The translations under genes and the position numbers were made by a program. From Amycolatopsis rubida (GTDB lineage: Bacteria; Actinomycetota; Actinomycetes; Mycobacteriales; Pseudonocardiaceae), in assembly GCF_900115345.1 (NCBI RefSeq), contig NZ_FOWC01000024.1, positions 36,426 to 100,425 on the forward strand: a stretch of 64,000 nt of DNA, in the 5' to 3' direction. Under the pieces are notes generated by a model that was not told the origin of the DNA, did no database searches, and saw nothing but the letters and a program-made list of their open reading frames with translations. Shown in pieces: positions 44,780-54,438 of this stretch; position 1 is the stretch's first letter; every line of letters starts with the position of its first letter.

Positions 44780-47491
44780 TTATTCGGACTCGTCGTCCGC
44801 AACCAGATCCTCCGTCGAATCATCCTCGTCGAGATCTTCTGTCAGCCCCTCCGTGTCGCCATCCTCACGCGACGGAAGCACATACTCGCCGGCGAGCTTG
44901 GCCAGATGCAGCGGCAGCGGCAGGGCCAACGGCCCCGGATAGTCGTCGGAATGGCGCAGCTGGTGCACAAGTGCCGCCAGTGCGCACGGATCGTCTGGTT
45001 TCGTGTCGGTACGGCCGCTGGTCGCGAGAATCTGCGGCGACAAACATCCGGCGACGGCAACTTCCAGATAACCGGGATTCCAGCCAGAAGTCTCGGGTGC
45101 CGTGGGCCACGCGGATTCGGGTGTGATCTTGAGCAGGCTCCTCATCTTGCCGTTCTGCGCTGACGTTTCACCCGTGCTGACAAAAACTCTGTTCTCATCA
45201 GCAGCGTAGTCAGCCCTCCACAAGCCCTGACGGAATCCCGCAGTAGCGGTTTCACCGGAGCCCTTCGGCCAATACCATTGGGGGACTTCGTCCGGTTCGC
45301 CGCGAACGAGGACCAGCCGCAGGTCTCGGCCGTAAACATCGATCCGCTGAGGCGGTTGCTCGCCGAACTGGAGGAAATCGGGGACCAGCTGACCGTTCTG
45401 CAGCCACGGCCAGACCAGTCGCAGGTTGTGCGCGCCCGCGACCACCATCGTCGGCCTGCCGCGAACCTGAGCGAGTAGCCGCTTGAGTTGAGAAGCGCAG
45501 ATGCGTTGCTGATCCTCATTACTGTGCCAGCGGTCGAACGGAGCAGGCATCGTCGGGTCTTCCGGAATCTCGGCCAGTTCGGCCAGTTCGATCAGCAAGC
45601 GCGGGTAGGGCCGCCACCTGCGCTGCAGACCCGACCATCCTTCGATGACGTACCCGTCCCCGGACCGCTTGATCCGAACGGCGACCAGTGCGTTCGCCAG
45701 ATGGCTGTCCTCCCGGTTCCGGCGCTTCCTGATCATCCACACTCCGAGGTAGTCCAAGTCGATCTCGAGCAGATCGCCCAAGGTGTGGTCAGGCACCGGT
45801 ACCGCACCGAGCTGACGGAACCCATCCAGCAAAGCCGCCCTGACTCGATGCGGAGCATCTTCGGCGGATTCCGACACCGGCCGGACGAACTGGCTGACCC
45901 GTCCGGCCCGCGCGCAGCCGAGCCGGACGGCGAATTTCGGGTCCCGGCGCGGATCCGGAAACTTCTTCGGCCCGGGCAGCTCGACGAGCGCGATGGGCAC
46001 CGCGGCCTCCGGACCGACCGCGGACAGCGACTGTGCCACCTCGCCCCGCCGCGCCCGCACCGCCTGGTCATGGAATTCGGCACGCTCTTGATAGTCCCCC
46101 TTGCCGGCGGGCAAGGACGCGAGCACTCCGACGTCCTGCAAGGTCCGCAGCACGACGGTCAGCTCGGGTGTGTCCCACTTCCACTGCCTGTCCGAGGCCA
46201 ACGGTGCGGGCAGGCCGAGGAGGACAGCAAGCTCACTCACCACGAGCTCGGCCATTGCCTCCTCGCGATGTAGAAGCTCCAGCACGACCGGCTTTCCGTT
46301 GGTAGCCCGAGCAATCGCGGTGCGCCGCTGGCGACCGACTTCCGGAGAAGTGCGGGCCGGCGGCCGAGGGCGGCGCAGCGATCGTGCGCCGAGTGCACGG
46401 ACGAGGTCGCCGTCGCGGACCAGGCAGCCCCGCAGGCTTTCGTGGACCCATTCGTCGATCAGCCGACGTTCCTTGGGGAGGAGGCCAGGCTTGACCTTGT
46501 GCTTGAACTCATGGCGCGTCCAGTACGTCAAGTAGGCCTGCTTGTCACCCGACGCCCACCGGTCCGGATCCCGCATCAGGTCGTCTGCGGGCGGGCAGTA
46601 ATCGGACAACGACGGCAGCAGAACCGGCAGACTGTGCATTCCCCAGCGGTATTCCCTGCTCCGAGAGTTTCGCCAGATGCGCCCGGAGATCAGCCGGGCC
46701 GGTTCTGCCGAAGGGCACAGCCAGTCCAGGCTTGTTTCGAGGACCGCGGTAGCACTGCGCTCCCGCAACGGCTCGCCGGTCAGCCAGCGCCGGATCCCCG
46801 TCGTGACGTGGACCCGGAAGTCCCGTCCGAAAGGCACCGTCTGCACGGAGATCCGCACCCGGAGCGAGTAGTGCCAGACGCGACCGTCTGCACGGTACTG
46901 CTGTGGCGGCCAGGACAAGAGCTCGGTCCGTTCGCCACCCCCGAGGACCCGGAGCCCGCTCCTAGGCCCGAGATACGGACAAGGATGGGCTGTCAGGCGA
47001 GCCGCGAGGAACTCTGGAAGGATCTTGTACAGTCGACGGTGCGGGAGCGTCGCGCCGCCCGGCGACGCTGTCCGCTCGGCCAGGTTCACTCGGTCCGCGC
47101 GCCATTCCAGCGGTGTCCGCCGAAGGTTTCGCAGCACCTCGGCGATGTCCTCGTCGTCCCTGCCGGTGTCGTCGGCTCGGCGCCAGCTGCGCACCCAGTT
47201 GTTGATCGCAGCCCAGACCACCCTCATCGGGACTTCCCGGCGGGAGTACAACCAGGTGCTGTCCTCAGCGTCCTGGGCGTTCCGAGCGGCGATCACGCCC
47301 GGGCAGATCGCCTCGAACAGCTGGTTCAGCGCCTTAGTCGGCAGCCCTTTGTGCTTCGACAGCCGGATCCGGAGGTCTCTCAGGGCGGCGGCACGCTCAT
47401 CGCCGAACTCGATCACGTAAAACTCCGGCGTCCAACCGGGGAAGTCCGGATCGAGCCGGTAGGCGGTCGGGCGGAGGACATAGTCAACCAT
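44780..47491 (-). CDS. pPIWI-RE family protein (prokaryotic PIWI with conserved R and E)
   Basis: A 903-residue protein whose length, operon partners and sequence layout fit pPIWI-RE (DUF3962 / RNaseH_pPIWI_RE). The N-terminal region begins PTAYRLDPDFPGWTPEFYVIEFGDERAAALRDL. The C-terminal half holds the RNase-H-like part, with a strand-rich GDLLEIDLDYLGVWMIRKRRNREDSHLANALVAVRI segment, and the end motif DPCALAALVHQLRHSDDYPGPLALPLPLHLAKLAGEYVL, which resembles the PIWI C-terminal PxxxHLAxL helix. The last 30 residues are acidic. Such proteins are thought to bind nucleic-acid guides and act against invading DNA. The assignment is by recognition of motifs and context, not by alignment. Confidence 0.78.
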   Translation of the reverse strand: MVDYVLRPTAYRLDPDFPGWTPEFYVIEFGDERAAALRDLRIRLSKHKGLPTKALNQLFEAICPGVIAARNAQDAEDSTWLYSRREVPMRVVWAAINNWVRSWRRADDTGRDDEDIAEVLRNLRRTPLEWRADRVNLAERTASPGGATLPHRRLYKILPEFLAARLTAHPCPYLGPRSGLRVLGGGERTELLSWPPQQYRADGRVWHYSLRVRISVQTVPFGRDFRVHVTTGIRRWLTGEPLRERSATAVLETSLDWLCPSAEPARLISGRIWRNSRSREYRWGMHSLPVLLPSLSDYCPPADDLMRDPDRWASGDKQAYLTYWTRHEFKHKVKPGLLPKERRLIDEWVHESLRGCLVRDGDLVRALGARSLRRPRPPARTSPEVGRQRRTAIARATNGKPVVLELLHREEAMAELVVSELAVLLGLPAPLASDRQWKWDTPELTVVLRTLQDVGVLASLPAGKGDYQERAEFHDQAVRARRGEVAQSLSAVGPEAAVPIALVELPGPKKFPDPRRDPKFAVRLGCARAGRVSQFVRPVSESAEDAPHRVRAALLDGFRQLGAVPVPDHTLGDLLEIDLDYLGVWMIRKRRNREDSHLANALVAVRIKRSGDGYVIEGWSGLQRRWRPYPRLLIELAELAEIPEDPTMPAPFDRWHSNEDQQRICASQLKRLLAQVRGRPTMVVAGAHNLRLVWPWLQNGQLVPDFLQFGEQPPQRIDVYGRDLRLVLVRGEPDEVPQWYWPKGSGETATAGFRQGLWRADYAADENRVFVSTGETSAQNGKMRSLLKITPESAWPTAPETSGWNPGYLEVAVAGCLSPQILATSGRTDTKPDDPCALAALVHQLRHSDDYPGPLALPLPLHLAKLAGEYVLPSREDGDTEGLTEDLDEDDSTEDLVADDESE

Positions 47492-50400
47492 CGCAGCCCT
47501 TCATCGCTTCGTCGAGGCACTTCGTCAGTGCGGTCCACATCGGTCGGTAAAGCAGGTCGGCGATCCGGATTTCGCTCTCCGGCACTCCGCGTTCGGAGGC
47601 GTCCGGATCCAGATATCGGCCGAGTTGCTCGGCGATGCTCACGAGCAAACTCGATGCGGCGTCGTCCGGGACGAACTCGGCCTCTTCTCCGCTCCGGACG
47701 AAAGCACGACGGGCAGCGCACCGGGGCAGGAAGGCGGCGTCGACGAACACGACCCGAGCTTCGACGCCCCCGCGAACCAGTCGCCCGATCGCCTGCCACA
47801 TCAACACGAGCAGGTTCCAGGTGACGGCTGAGTGGTCGGCTTCGCGGCCCTTGCCGGCCAGCGCCAGCCAGCCGTAAGACCTGTTCATGGCCTGATGCCA
47901 GCGCGTGCGGCTTTCGCTCCGGAACTTCCGGGCTCCCTCGTCGAGGCTGCCGGCTGACGCGAGCCATTCCGCTGCCTCGGATTCGTTCCGGCAGAGCCAG
48001 TCGTTGACGATGTTGACCGTCAGTCCCAGGTCGTCCGGCCGGGGTTGCGGGCGGGCGAGGAAAAAGACCGTTCCGATGGCCGCGTAATCTCTCTGGCTCA
48101 CCAGGATGTTGTGACCGCGTTCGACCGCGAGCAACGGTGCCACAAGAATCTCCGCGCCTCTGATTTCGCTCAGGGTCTCGACATCACCGCGCCGGACGAT
48201 GCGAGCCTGCCGGTCTCCTTGGGACTCCCCGACCTCCGCCGCGTGCGCTTCGTCCTCGGCATCGTCGGAAACCAGTCGCAGGACCCTGCCCTTCCATCTC
48301 GGGTGCAGATTGTGCAGGCAGTCGGCGACGAACTGGGCTTCCTCGTAGCTGCCGACCAGCAAGAGTGCCCGGCGACGATCACGATTCTTGATCTCGCTCA
48401 GTTCGGTCCCCAGTTTTCCGTCGTTGCCTCCTCTGCCCAGCTCGACGGTCATTCGCTCCAAGATCTCGAACCGTCGGTCCAGGCCCACACCGGACAAGGT
48501 CAGCGGAACTCCGCCGTCGAACAACGGCTCGAACCGGAAAACGCAGCCGTCCCGCATCGGCTGTTTTTTCCGGGAGTCAGGTTTGATCAGCACGGTCACC
48601 GGCGCGCGCAGGTGATAGCGCGTCGAGAAACCAGCCCAGCTGCTTCCCGACAACGCCATCACCTGGAGCCCTGGCCGACGGTCGATTTCCGGCATTCGCG
48701 GCAACGCATCGAGCAATGCCCTGCCCACACCGGAACACAGGAAGAACCGCAGCTGACCGCGCACCCGGTCCTCCCCGTCCACCGCGTCCTCCCGGAACTG
48801 GAACCCGAGGACGTTGCCCATGGGTGCCTCGGGCACCATCGGTGCGTAGGCAACGGGCCGGCGGTAGAGTTCACTGAAGCCGAGGCGCATCGCCGCTCGT
48901 ACGCGCGGCCACATCGCGACGACCGTGGCTAGATCGGCTTCTAGCGCGGCGAGCCGGAGGAAGAACTCGAACTGAAGGCAGCGCAGCTTGCGCGTCGCCT
49001 CGTCCAGCGTCGCCAGGTCCAAGCCGAACAGCGCCCGGTACACGCGCAGCGTTTCGTTCCTGGTGAAATCCTCGAACCGGGTGTGCAGCAACTGGCCGGT
49101 CAACGTCACCAGTTCCTGCTGCAGCAGCTCACGGTCGGCGTCCCAGACCTCATAGCCAGGCCGGGCACGATCGCCGTATGGATTGCCGCGAAACGCGTCC
49201 AGCACGTCCGTGACCACGTCTCGCTCCGCCGCCCGGGATTGGTCCGTGCCGTAGATGTCGGCGATCAGCTTCTGCATAAGCCGCCAGGAGCTGAAGTGCC
49301 TGGCGGGGAGCCAGCGGCGAAGAGCCTTGTCTTGCACCAGTTTCGCCGTGAGCTGGTCCGAGATCATGCCCACGCCGTGCATCGAGGAATTCCACGTTTC
49401 CACGGTCTGGCTGGACAGCTGCACCCGCCCATGCGCGGAAAATTCCCCCGACCGATGGATGATCGTGTTGTCCACCCAGGACTGCGCGCCCTGCCCGGTC
49501 AAGACGATCCCCGGCGCGAACATCGCGTCCAGCTGGACTTGCACCCGGTCCGCCTCGTCGACGACGATCAGGTCGCTGCGCCGCGCCGCGGCCTCGAGGA
49601 AGTGGACCTTCTCGGAGTTCTGTGCCCAGGGAATCCGGGCGTCGACCAACGCGGCAGGCGTCGCCACCCAGATCGCCGCGTCCCGAAGTCTGCGGGCTCC
49701 TTCATGCCGCCCACAGCGGTTCCACAGCGGGCAGGCACGACGGGCAGAGGACCATTCGACGTCGTCGATGTCCGCCTCGTCCGGGGTAGCGCGGGTCGGC
49801 GGGTAAAGGCTTTCGCAGGGCGCGGCGTGATACTCGACCGGCTCCGCCCCTTGCGCGGCAAGGATCGGGTTCAGGAGGCATTGCACGCTGACATAGGCGA
49901 AACCTTCGTCCTGATGATCCAGGAGATTTCGCACGCCGCGGCTCGTCTTGCGCCGGTGCAGCCGGCGCAAGTGCTCTGCTCGACCGGAAATCCCGATGAC
50001 TGGTGCCGCGTGCCCGTTCGCACCGAGACACGCGTTGTACCGCTCAACGCATTTGAGGGCTTCGGCGACGTCATTGACGACGACTGTCACCCGTCCGTTC
50101 AGCTTCCGAGCCACATGCACTGCCAAGATGTCCCGCAGGGTGCTTTTTCCGGCACCTACGATGCCGAGCACGTGAGTCAGGCCCTCAATCGTGAGTTCCT
50201 CGGAATCGACGAACTCACTCCCGTCGCTAATTTCGAACCAGACATCATTCAACCGCGAGACCCAGTTTTCCGGGCGCAGACGATTCATGGCCTTCGCGGT
50301 TGCCTTGAGCTCGTCCTTCGTCACCCTCATCGGTTGTCCGCCACCGGCCGCCGGCGCGCCGAGGTCGTGCGGCTCAGGCACAGTCGCGTTCAATTCCGGG

Positions 50401-50906
50401 AGATGCAGAGTCAGCCGGTTCCGACCGCTGAAGAAGCTGTACCGACCAGCTTCAGCCGGGAGGAGGGCCCGGCCAGAAAGCGGCGCGGCTTCGATCAGGA
50501 GCCGGTCGTAGACGTCCCACCGTTCCCTGGCGACCCCGACCTGGCGGCGGTTCGGTACTTCGCTCCAGGAAACGTTGTCGAATCCGCGCACCAGTTCGGT
50601 GAGTTGCCCGTATCCGCGGACCGCCTCCGCCCACGAAGTCGGTCCGGCCAGCGTCCACAGCTCCTGCCGGACCAGGCGCAGCATCGCCTCATCTGCCGGG
50701 CTGATCGTCAAGCCGGCCCAGCGCGCGAACGGATGCCCGCTGAACAACGGCCAGGTATCCCGCACACGCAGAGACCCGGAAAGCCGGCGGGCCGTTTCCA
50801 GGCCAAGCTCGACCGCGCAGGCGCTGTAGAGCAATCCCGCGTCCGCGCTGCAGAAGCGACGCATTTCCTCGACCAGCGGCCGGAAAAACGATCGAGAACT
50901 ACGCAT
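47484..50906 (-). CDS. DinG/XPD-like SF2 helicase of the pPIWI-RE operon
   Basis: A 1140-residue helicase. Walker A is VLGIVGAGKSTLRDIL (about residue 260), the Walker B/DEAD box is LIVVDEADRVQ, and motif VI is LMWQAIGRLVRGG. Between I and II lie four Cys (VQCLLN, APCESL, RACPLWNRCGRH) in the place of the DinG/XPD Fe-S cluster. DinG-type helicases are the standard partner of pPIWI-RE. The ATG at 50906 lies within the last codons of the preceding gene and the stop overlaps the pPIWI-RE ATG. The 230-residue N-terminal extension has no named motif, but may correspond to a pPIWI_RE accessory domain. Confidence 0.83.
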   Translation of the reverse strand: MRSSRSFFRPLVEEMRRFCSADAGLLYSACAVELGLETARRLSGSLRVRDTWPLFSGHPFARWAGLTISPADEAMLRLVRQELWTLAGPTSWAEAVRGYGQLTELVRGFDNVSWSEVPNRRQVGVARERWDVYDRLLIEAAPLSGRALLPAEAGRYSFFSGRNRLTLHLPELNATVPEPHDLGAPAAGGGQPMRVTKDELKATAKAMNRLRPENWVSRLNDVWFEISDGSEFVDSEELTIEGLTHVLGIVGAGKSTLRDILAVHVARKLNGRVTVVVNDVAEALKCVERYNACLGANGHAAPVIGISGRAEHLRRLHRRKTSRGVRNLLDHQDEGFAYVSVQCLLNPILAAQGAEPVEYHAAPCESLYPPTRATPDEADIDDVEWSSARRACPLWNRCGRHEGARRLRDAAIWVATPAALVDARIPWAQNSEKVHFLEAAARRSDLIVVDEADRVQVQLDAMFAPGIVLTGQGAQSWVDNTIIHRSGEFSAHGRVQLSSQTVETWNSSMHGVGMISDQLTAKLVQDKALRRWLPARHFSSWRLMQKLIADIYGTDQSRAAERDVVTDVLDAFRGNPYGDRARPGYEVWDADRELLQQELVTLTGQLLHTRFEDFTRNETLRVYRALFGLDLATLDEATRKLRCLQFEFFLRLAALEADLATVVAMWPRVRAAMRLGFSELYRRPVAYAPMVPEAPMGNVLGFQFREDAVDGEDRVRGQLRFFLCSGVGRALLDALPRMPEIDRRPGLQVMALSGSSWAGFSTRYHLRAPVTVLIKPDSRKKQPMRDGCVFRFEPLFDGGVPLTLSGVGLDRRFEILERMTVELGRGGNDGKLGTELSEIKNRDRRRALLLVGSYEEAQFVADCLHNLHPRWKGRVLRLVSDDAEDEAHAAEVGESQGDRQARIVRRGDVETLSEIRGAEILVAPLLAVERGHNILVSQRDYAAIGTVFFLARPQPRPDDLGLTVNIVNDWLCRNESEAAEWLASAGSLDEGARKFRSESRTRWHQAMNRSYGWLALAGKGREADHSAVTWNLLVLMWQAIGRLVRGGVEARVVFVDAAFLPRCAARRAFVRSGEEAEFVPDDAASSLLVSIAEQLGRYLDPDASERGVPESEIRIADLLYRPMWTALTKCLDEAMKGCDG

Positions 50907-51885
50907 CCAACGCCCTCCCGACCAGATCGAAGAAATCCTGCGCGGAGACCGCTTCGGCTTTGAGGCCACCGGATCGCTCAAGGACCTCGCTCCGGAACTC
51001 CTCATCCGGCGCCGGATCGGGAAGGACGACGAAAACTCGCCCTTCCGGCGTCTGGTCAGGCAAATCGGCCACGACGAACTCCGGCAGGGTCCGGCTGCTC
51101 GCGTACGCGGTCCACGCCAGGTCCGGCAGGATCAACCCGCCGAGAAGACCGGGAGTGGGGCCGGTCCGCACGCCAAGAGCCTGCAGCCGCGCCTCGATCT
51201 GGTGCTCTCCTAGCCCGGGGTGAACGACACGGTGCCGCATTTCGCGAGCCGGCACTTGTGCGCCCGACACCGGGACAGCTTCCGTCGAGGTGCACCACGG
51301 GGTAGAACAGGAGCCCTCGGCGCGTTCCCCGCAGCCCGCGCACGCATTCCCGGCCGCAGCCGGGTCCGCGTCGAGGTAGAGCGGGCGGATCAGCTCCCAC
51401 CATCCGCCCTGTTCCGGGTCCGCCATGAACCCCAGCCGGGTGTCCCGGTCTACCGCGCCCGACTCGATCAGCAGCCTGCGGCATTGCCGGAACCGCTCGT
51501 CCGAGCCAGCCCGAACGCGCAGATCCGCAAGCATACGCAGCACGCCGTCCTCGTTCCGCGACACCGCAGCACCAGAAAAATCCAGGCAGTACCGAGTCGG
51601 TCTCCGCGTATCTGGATCGAGCAAGTAGATGTCCTCTTCCCCCGGCCGCTTCAACGGCCACCGGGACAACGGCGTCGCGGCGCACCAAGAGACCAATGCG
51701 GGCACAGTGCCCGGAACATCGTCGTCACCGCTGAGCAGGCACGCTAGGCCAACTTGGTCGAGCGCTTGCTGCACAGCCGACGGGTACACCGCGCCGGAAC
51801 TGCCCACCCGCCCTGCTTCAAGATCGAGCAAGGCTTGCGCCACCACCCGGATCAGCGCGGAATCGCTCACAAACCGTTGCTCCAT
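50899..51885 (-). CDS. Cys-containing accessory protein of the pPIWI-RE operon (REase-linked)
   Basis: A 328-residue protein. A central zinc-like knuckle ACAGCGERAEGSCSTPWC (about 193-210) separates a helical N-terminal half from a C-terminal part HQIEARLQALGVRTGPTPGLLGGLILPDLAWTAYASSRTLPEFVVADLPDQTPEGRVFVVLPDPAP. The C-terminal part may be the REase-like domain reported next to pPIWI-RE, with ILPD as its possible first metal-binding Asp, but no clear E-x-K is seen. ATG at 51885 is coupled to the upstream stop (TGATG). Confidence 0.65.
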   Translation of the reverse strand: MEQRFVSDSALIRVVAQALLDLEAGRVGSSGAVYPSAVQQALDQVGLACLLSGDDDVPGTVPALVSWCAATPLSRWPLKRPGEEDIYLLDPDTRRPTRYCLDFSGAAVSRNEDGVLRMLADLRVRAGSDERFRQCRRLLIESGAVDRDTRLGFMADPEQGGWWELIRPLYLDADPAAAGNACAGCGERAEGSCSTPWCTSTEAVPVSGAQVPAREMRHRVVHPGLGEHQIEARLQALGVRTGPTPGLLGGLILPDLAWTAYASSRTLPEFVVADLPDQTPEGRVFVVLPDPAPDEEFRSEVLERSGGLKAEAVSAQDFFDLVGRALDA

Positions 51886-53435
51886 CAAGCCTCGCCCCTG
51901 GCCTCGGGCATGGCGGACGGGCACCAACGCGCGACCACGCAGGCCGCACAGCGCTCACCCGGGTTCGGGGGGAAGAGATCGTCCGAGTGCCACGGCGCAA
52001 CGAGTTCACGAATGACCGTGCGAGCGGTTTCGTGCACGGACTCGTTGAACGGATCGACCGGGATCACCTCGGAAATGTCCGGACGCAGGACTTCCAGCTC
52101 GATCCGCTGCCCGGGCCCTGTCCCGAGCACGCCGTGCCGCATCATCAGCACAGCCAGCGCGATCTGCGACAGCTTCGTCACCGGGTCGCCGCGCCACGGA
52201 CGCCGCGTCCGGCTGCTCTTCACCTCCCGCCACACGGTCGAACCCGCTTCCTCGTATAACAGGTCGGGGGTCGTGATCACGACTACGTCCGCTTCCGAGT
52301 CCCACACCACGAGATCGTGCTCCGGGCGCAGCTCCGCGGTCGCCGGCAAATGCACGCCGGGACAGACCTCCGCGTGTTCCGCGAACAACTGGCGGGCGAG
52401 TTCTTGCTCGGAATCCGGAAGGCCCTCTGGTTCCCAGCCCTCTTCCGGGACCGGCGAGCACCGGCGCGCCGGCTGCCGACGATGCGCCGAGGCCAGCGCC
52501 CGGTGGACGGCGCGACCGCGCTCGGCCGGCCCTTCGTGTTCTCGTACCTGGTCTATCGGCAGGTGCAGCCGGTCCCGGAGATGGTGGCGGGCCGGGCACG
52601 CCTGATGGTTCCGCCCGGTGCTGGGCGACCAGGTCCTGCGGCGGATCGGCCGTCCAGGGACACCCAGCAGGCCAGGCACCTCGGGGACGGCGGGACAGCT
52701 CGCGATGAACCGGCAGTCCCCACACGCCGTACCCGGCTGATGGGATTCGCCATCCACGACAGCCGTGACAGCCTTCCGGCCCTTGTCCCGGTAAAGTTCC
52801 GCGGCCAGTTCCGGCGGACCGTCGAACCTGACAAGGCGGTCCCCATCCAGACAAGCGAAATCGACCACGCGAATGCGTTTAGCACGGGGCTCTGCTCTGG
52901 CGATGACATACGCGGCGACCTGTGCCTTCAGCTCGCGCAACTCCTTCGCCTCATCGCGGCTCCGGAACGTGATCGGCCGCAACTCGCAGAAAGCGCCGTC
53001 CACGGAAGCGTAACGGCGGCCCCACGCGGTGATCGTCTTGCTCACCTGCCCTTCGGCCGACCACGCTGTCTTCCAGGTCCGCCCCAGCAGCGGCCGCAAC
53101 TGCGGAACCCCAGCCTCCGCAGGAGCGAAGACCTGCTGGTAATGCCGCACAGCGTGCTCGGCCCATCGGACGTGCCCCTCGTGCACCGCAGCAGACGGCC
53201 GATACTCGCCGGGTAAACCTTCCAACTGATCCAGTGCACGCATGACTGGCTCGAGCCCGAACTCCTCCATCCGCGCCCGCCCACTCGGCACCGGCCTCTC
53301 CGGTGCCAAGCCCTCCCTGGCGTTCAGCGCGTCCTTCATCGGGCAGTTGAACTTCGACGCACCGATTTTCCCGACCGAAACAGTCAGCCCGGAAACACTT
53401 CCCCGTGCGCAGTTCGGATGATTCCCAGCCGACAC
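51885..53435 (-). CDS. PD-(D/E)XK nuclease with Cys cluster, first gene of the pPIWI-RE operon
   Basis: A 516-residue protein. The C-terminal half has TPDLLYEEAGSTVWREVKSSR, giving the D ... E-x-K pair of PD-(D/E)XK nucleases, and a following ERCAACVVARWCPSA cluster as in Cas4/AddB-type Fe-S nucleases. The N-terminal half carries another possible nuclease-like region ending GTACGDCRFIASCPAVPEVPGL. Thus it may be a duplicated RecB-like fold. Start GTG 53435 has GGGGAGG upstream. It leads a tightly overlapping four-gene operon, supporting a role as the DNA-cutting arm. Confidence 0.8.
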   Translation of the reverse strand: MSAGNHPNCARGSVSGLTVSVGKIGASKFNCPMKDALNAREGLAPERPVPSGRARMEEFGLEPVMRALDQLEGLPGEYRPSAAVHEGHVRWAEHAVRHYQQVFAPAEAGVPQLRPLLGRTWKTAWSAEGQVSKTITAWGRRYASVDGAFCELRPITFRSRDEAKELRELKAQVAAYVIARAEPRAKRIRVVDFACLDGDRLVRFDGPPELAAELYRDKGRKAVTAVVDGESHQPGTACGDCRFIASCPAVPEVPGLLGVPGRPIRRRTWSPSTGRNHQACPARHHLRDRLHLPIDQVREHEGPAERGRAVHRALASAHRRQPARRCSPVPEEGWEPEGLPDSEQELARQLFAEHAEVCPGVHLPATAELRPEHDLVVWDSEADVVVITTPDLLYEEAGSTVWREVKSSRTRRPWRGDPVTKLSQIALAVLMMRHGVLGTGPGQRIELEVLRPDISEVIPVDPFNESVHETARTVIRELVAPWHSDDLFPPNPGERCAACVVARWCPSAMPEARGEA

Positions 53436-53529
53436 TTGACCTCCCCTTCGCTGTCGCCGAGCGCATATTCTGCCATAGTGCTCTCCAAGAGGAAGCAAAC
53501 CGGCCGGAGAAGCACGAAACGGAGCGGGC

Positions 53530-54414
53530 GTGATTTTCGAAGGTGACGTGGTCGACGGCCGTTACCGCGTAGTAGAAGAAGCCGGGCAAGGAAGCATGGG
53601 CCATGTCTACCGAGCAGTAGATCTCGAAACCCACGCTGAGGTCGCGCTCAAGCGAGTCAAGGACCGGTTCAACGAGTCGACCAGCCTCTTCAAAGCCAAA
53701 TGGGCAGAGTTCGAGCGAGAGAGCAGTACCGCCGAGCGACTGAGGAATATTCCAGGAATCCCGGAATACCTCGATGCCGGCACCTGGAACAATTCCGCGT
53801 ACTACGTGATGAGCCTGGTCGACGGACGGACGCTCGACAGCTTCCTCGACGCAAACCCTTTGCTGAGCACAGAGGAGATCGCTGCACTCGGCACCGCCCT
53901 GGGCCAGATCCTGGCCGCGGTGCACCGGAAGCGCCTGGTGCACTGCGACGTCAATCCGTCGAACATCATGATCGGCGACGACGCCGCCGTCTACCTGCTC
54001 GACCTGGGCATCACCCACGAGACCGGAAACCGCACCGTCAGATTCGCCACGCGCGGATACGCTCCGGTCGAACAGGTGCGAGCCGACGTCGTGAACCCCC
54101 TCATAGACATATACGCGCTCGGCTGCACGCTGATCAAGGCGCAAACGGGTGAAGTCCCGTATGACGCCAAGCTGCACTGGAACGTCGAAGCGGAAGCGCA
54201 CCAGGTTCCCGAGCCGATCCGGGAGCGCATCGAACCGCCGCTCCGGCCGCTGTTGACAAGTATGGTGCAGAGAGACTGCACCCAGCGCCCGCAATCGATA
54301 AACGAGGTGGTCGAGCGGCTGGCCCCGCTCTTGCCCGAGCCCAGCTCGCTTCCGCACCCTCTCGCCGCCCGACCGGATCTCACCGCGAAACACCGGCAAT
54401 CGGCTCAGCTATGA
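53530..54414 (+). CDS. Soluble Ser/Thr protein kinase (single catalytic domain)
   Basis: A 294-residue kinase domain without a membrane helix: Gly-rich loop EEAGQGSMGHVYRA, K41 in VALKRV, catalytic loop HCDVNPSNIMI (H138, D140), metal-binding DLG in place of DFG (LLDLGI), and the activation-segment end ATRGYAPVEQ. The catalytic loop has Asn where most kinases have Lys (HRDLKPEN); activity is likely but may be altered. It is divergent from the pPIWI-RE operon (95 bp gap) and convergent with the STAND regulator. It might regulate either; no target is visible. Confidence 0.9.
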   Translation: MIFEGDVVDGRYRVVEEAGQGSMGHVYRAVDLETHAEVALKRVKDRFNESTSLFKAKWAEFERESSTAERLRNIPGIPEYLDAGTWNNSAYYVMSLVDGRTLDSFLDANPLLSTEEIAALGTALGQILAAVHRKRLVHCDVNPSNIMIGDDAAVYLLDLGITHETGNRTVRFATRGYAPVEQVRADVVNPLIDIYALGCTLIKAQTGEVPYDAKLHWNVEAEAHQVPEPIRERIEPPLRPLLTSMVQRDCTQRPQSINEVVERLAPLLPEPSSLPHPLAARPDLTAKHRQSAQL

Positions 54415-54438
54415 CCGGCCGCTTCACTCAGCAGGCTG

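Noticed and set aside
44780..47491. Classical prokaryotic Argonaute
   Set aside because: No PAZ-like region or DEDX tetrad in the usual spacing; DinG-like helicase and nuclease partners point to pPIWI-RE.
49083..50963. 626-codon plus-strand frame opposite the DinG-like helicase
   Set aside because: Shadow frame with His/Arg/Pro-rich translation; the helicase motifs lie on the minus strand.
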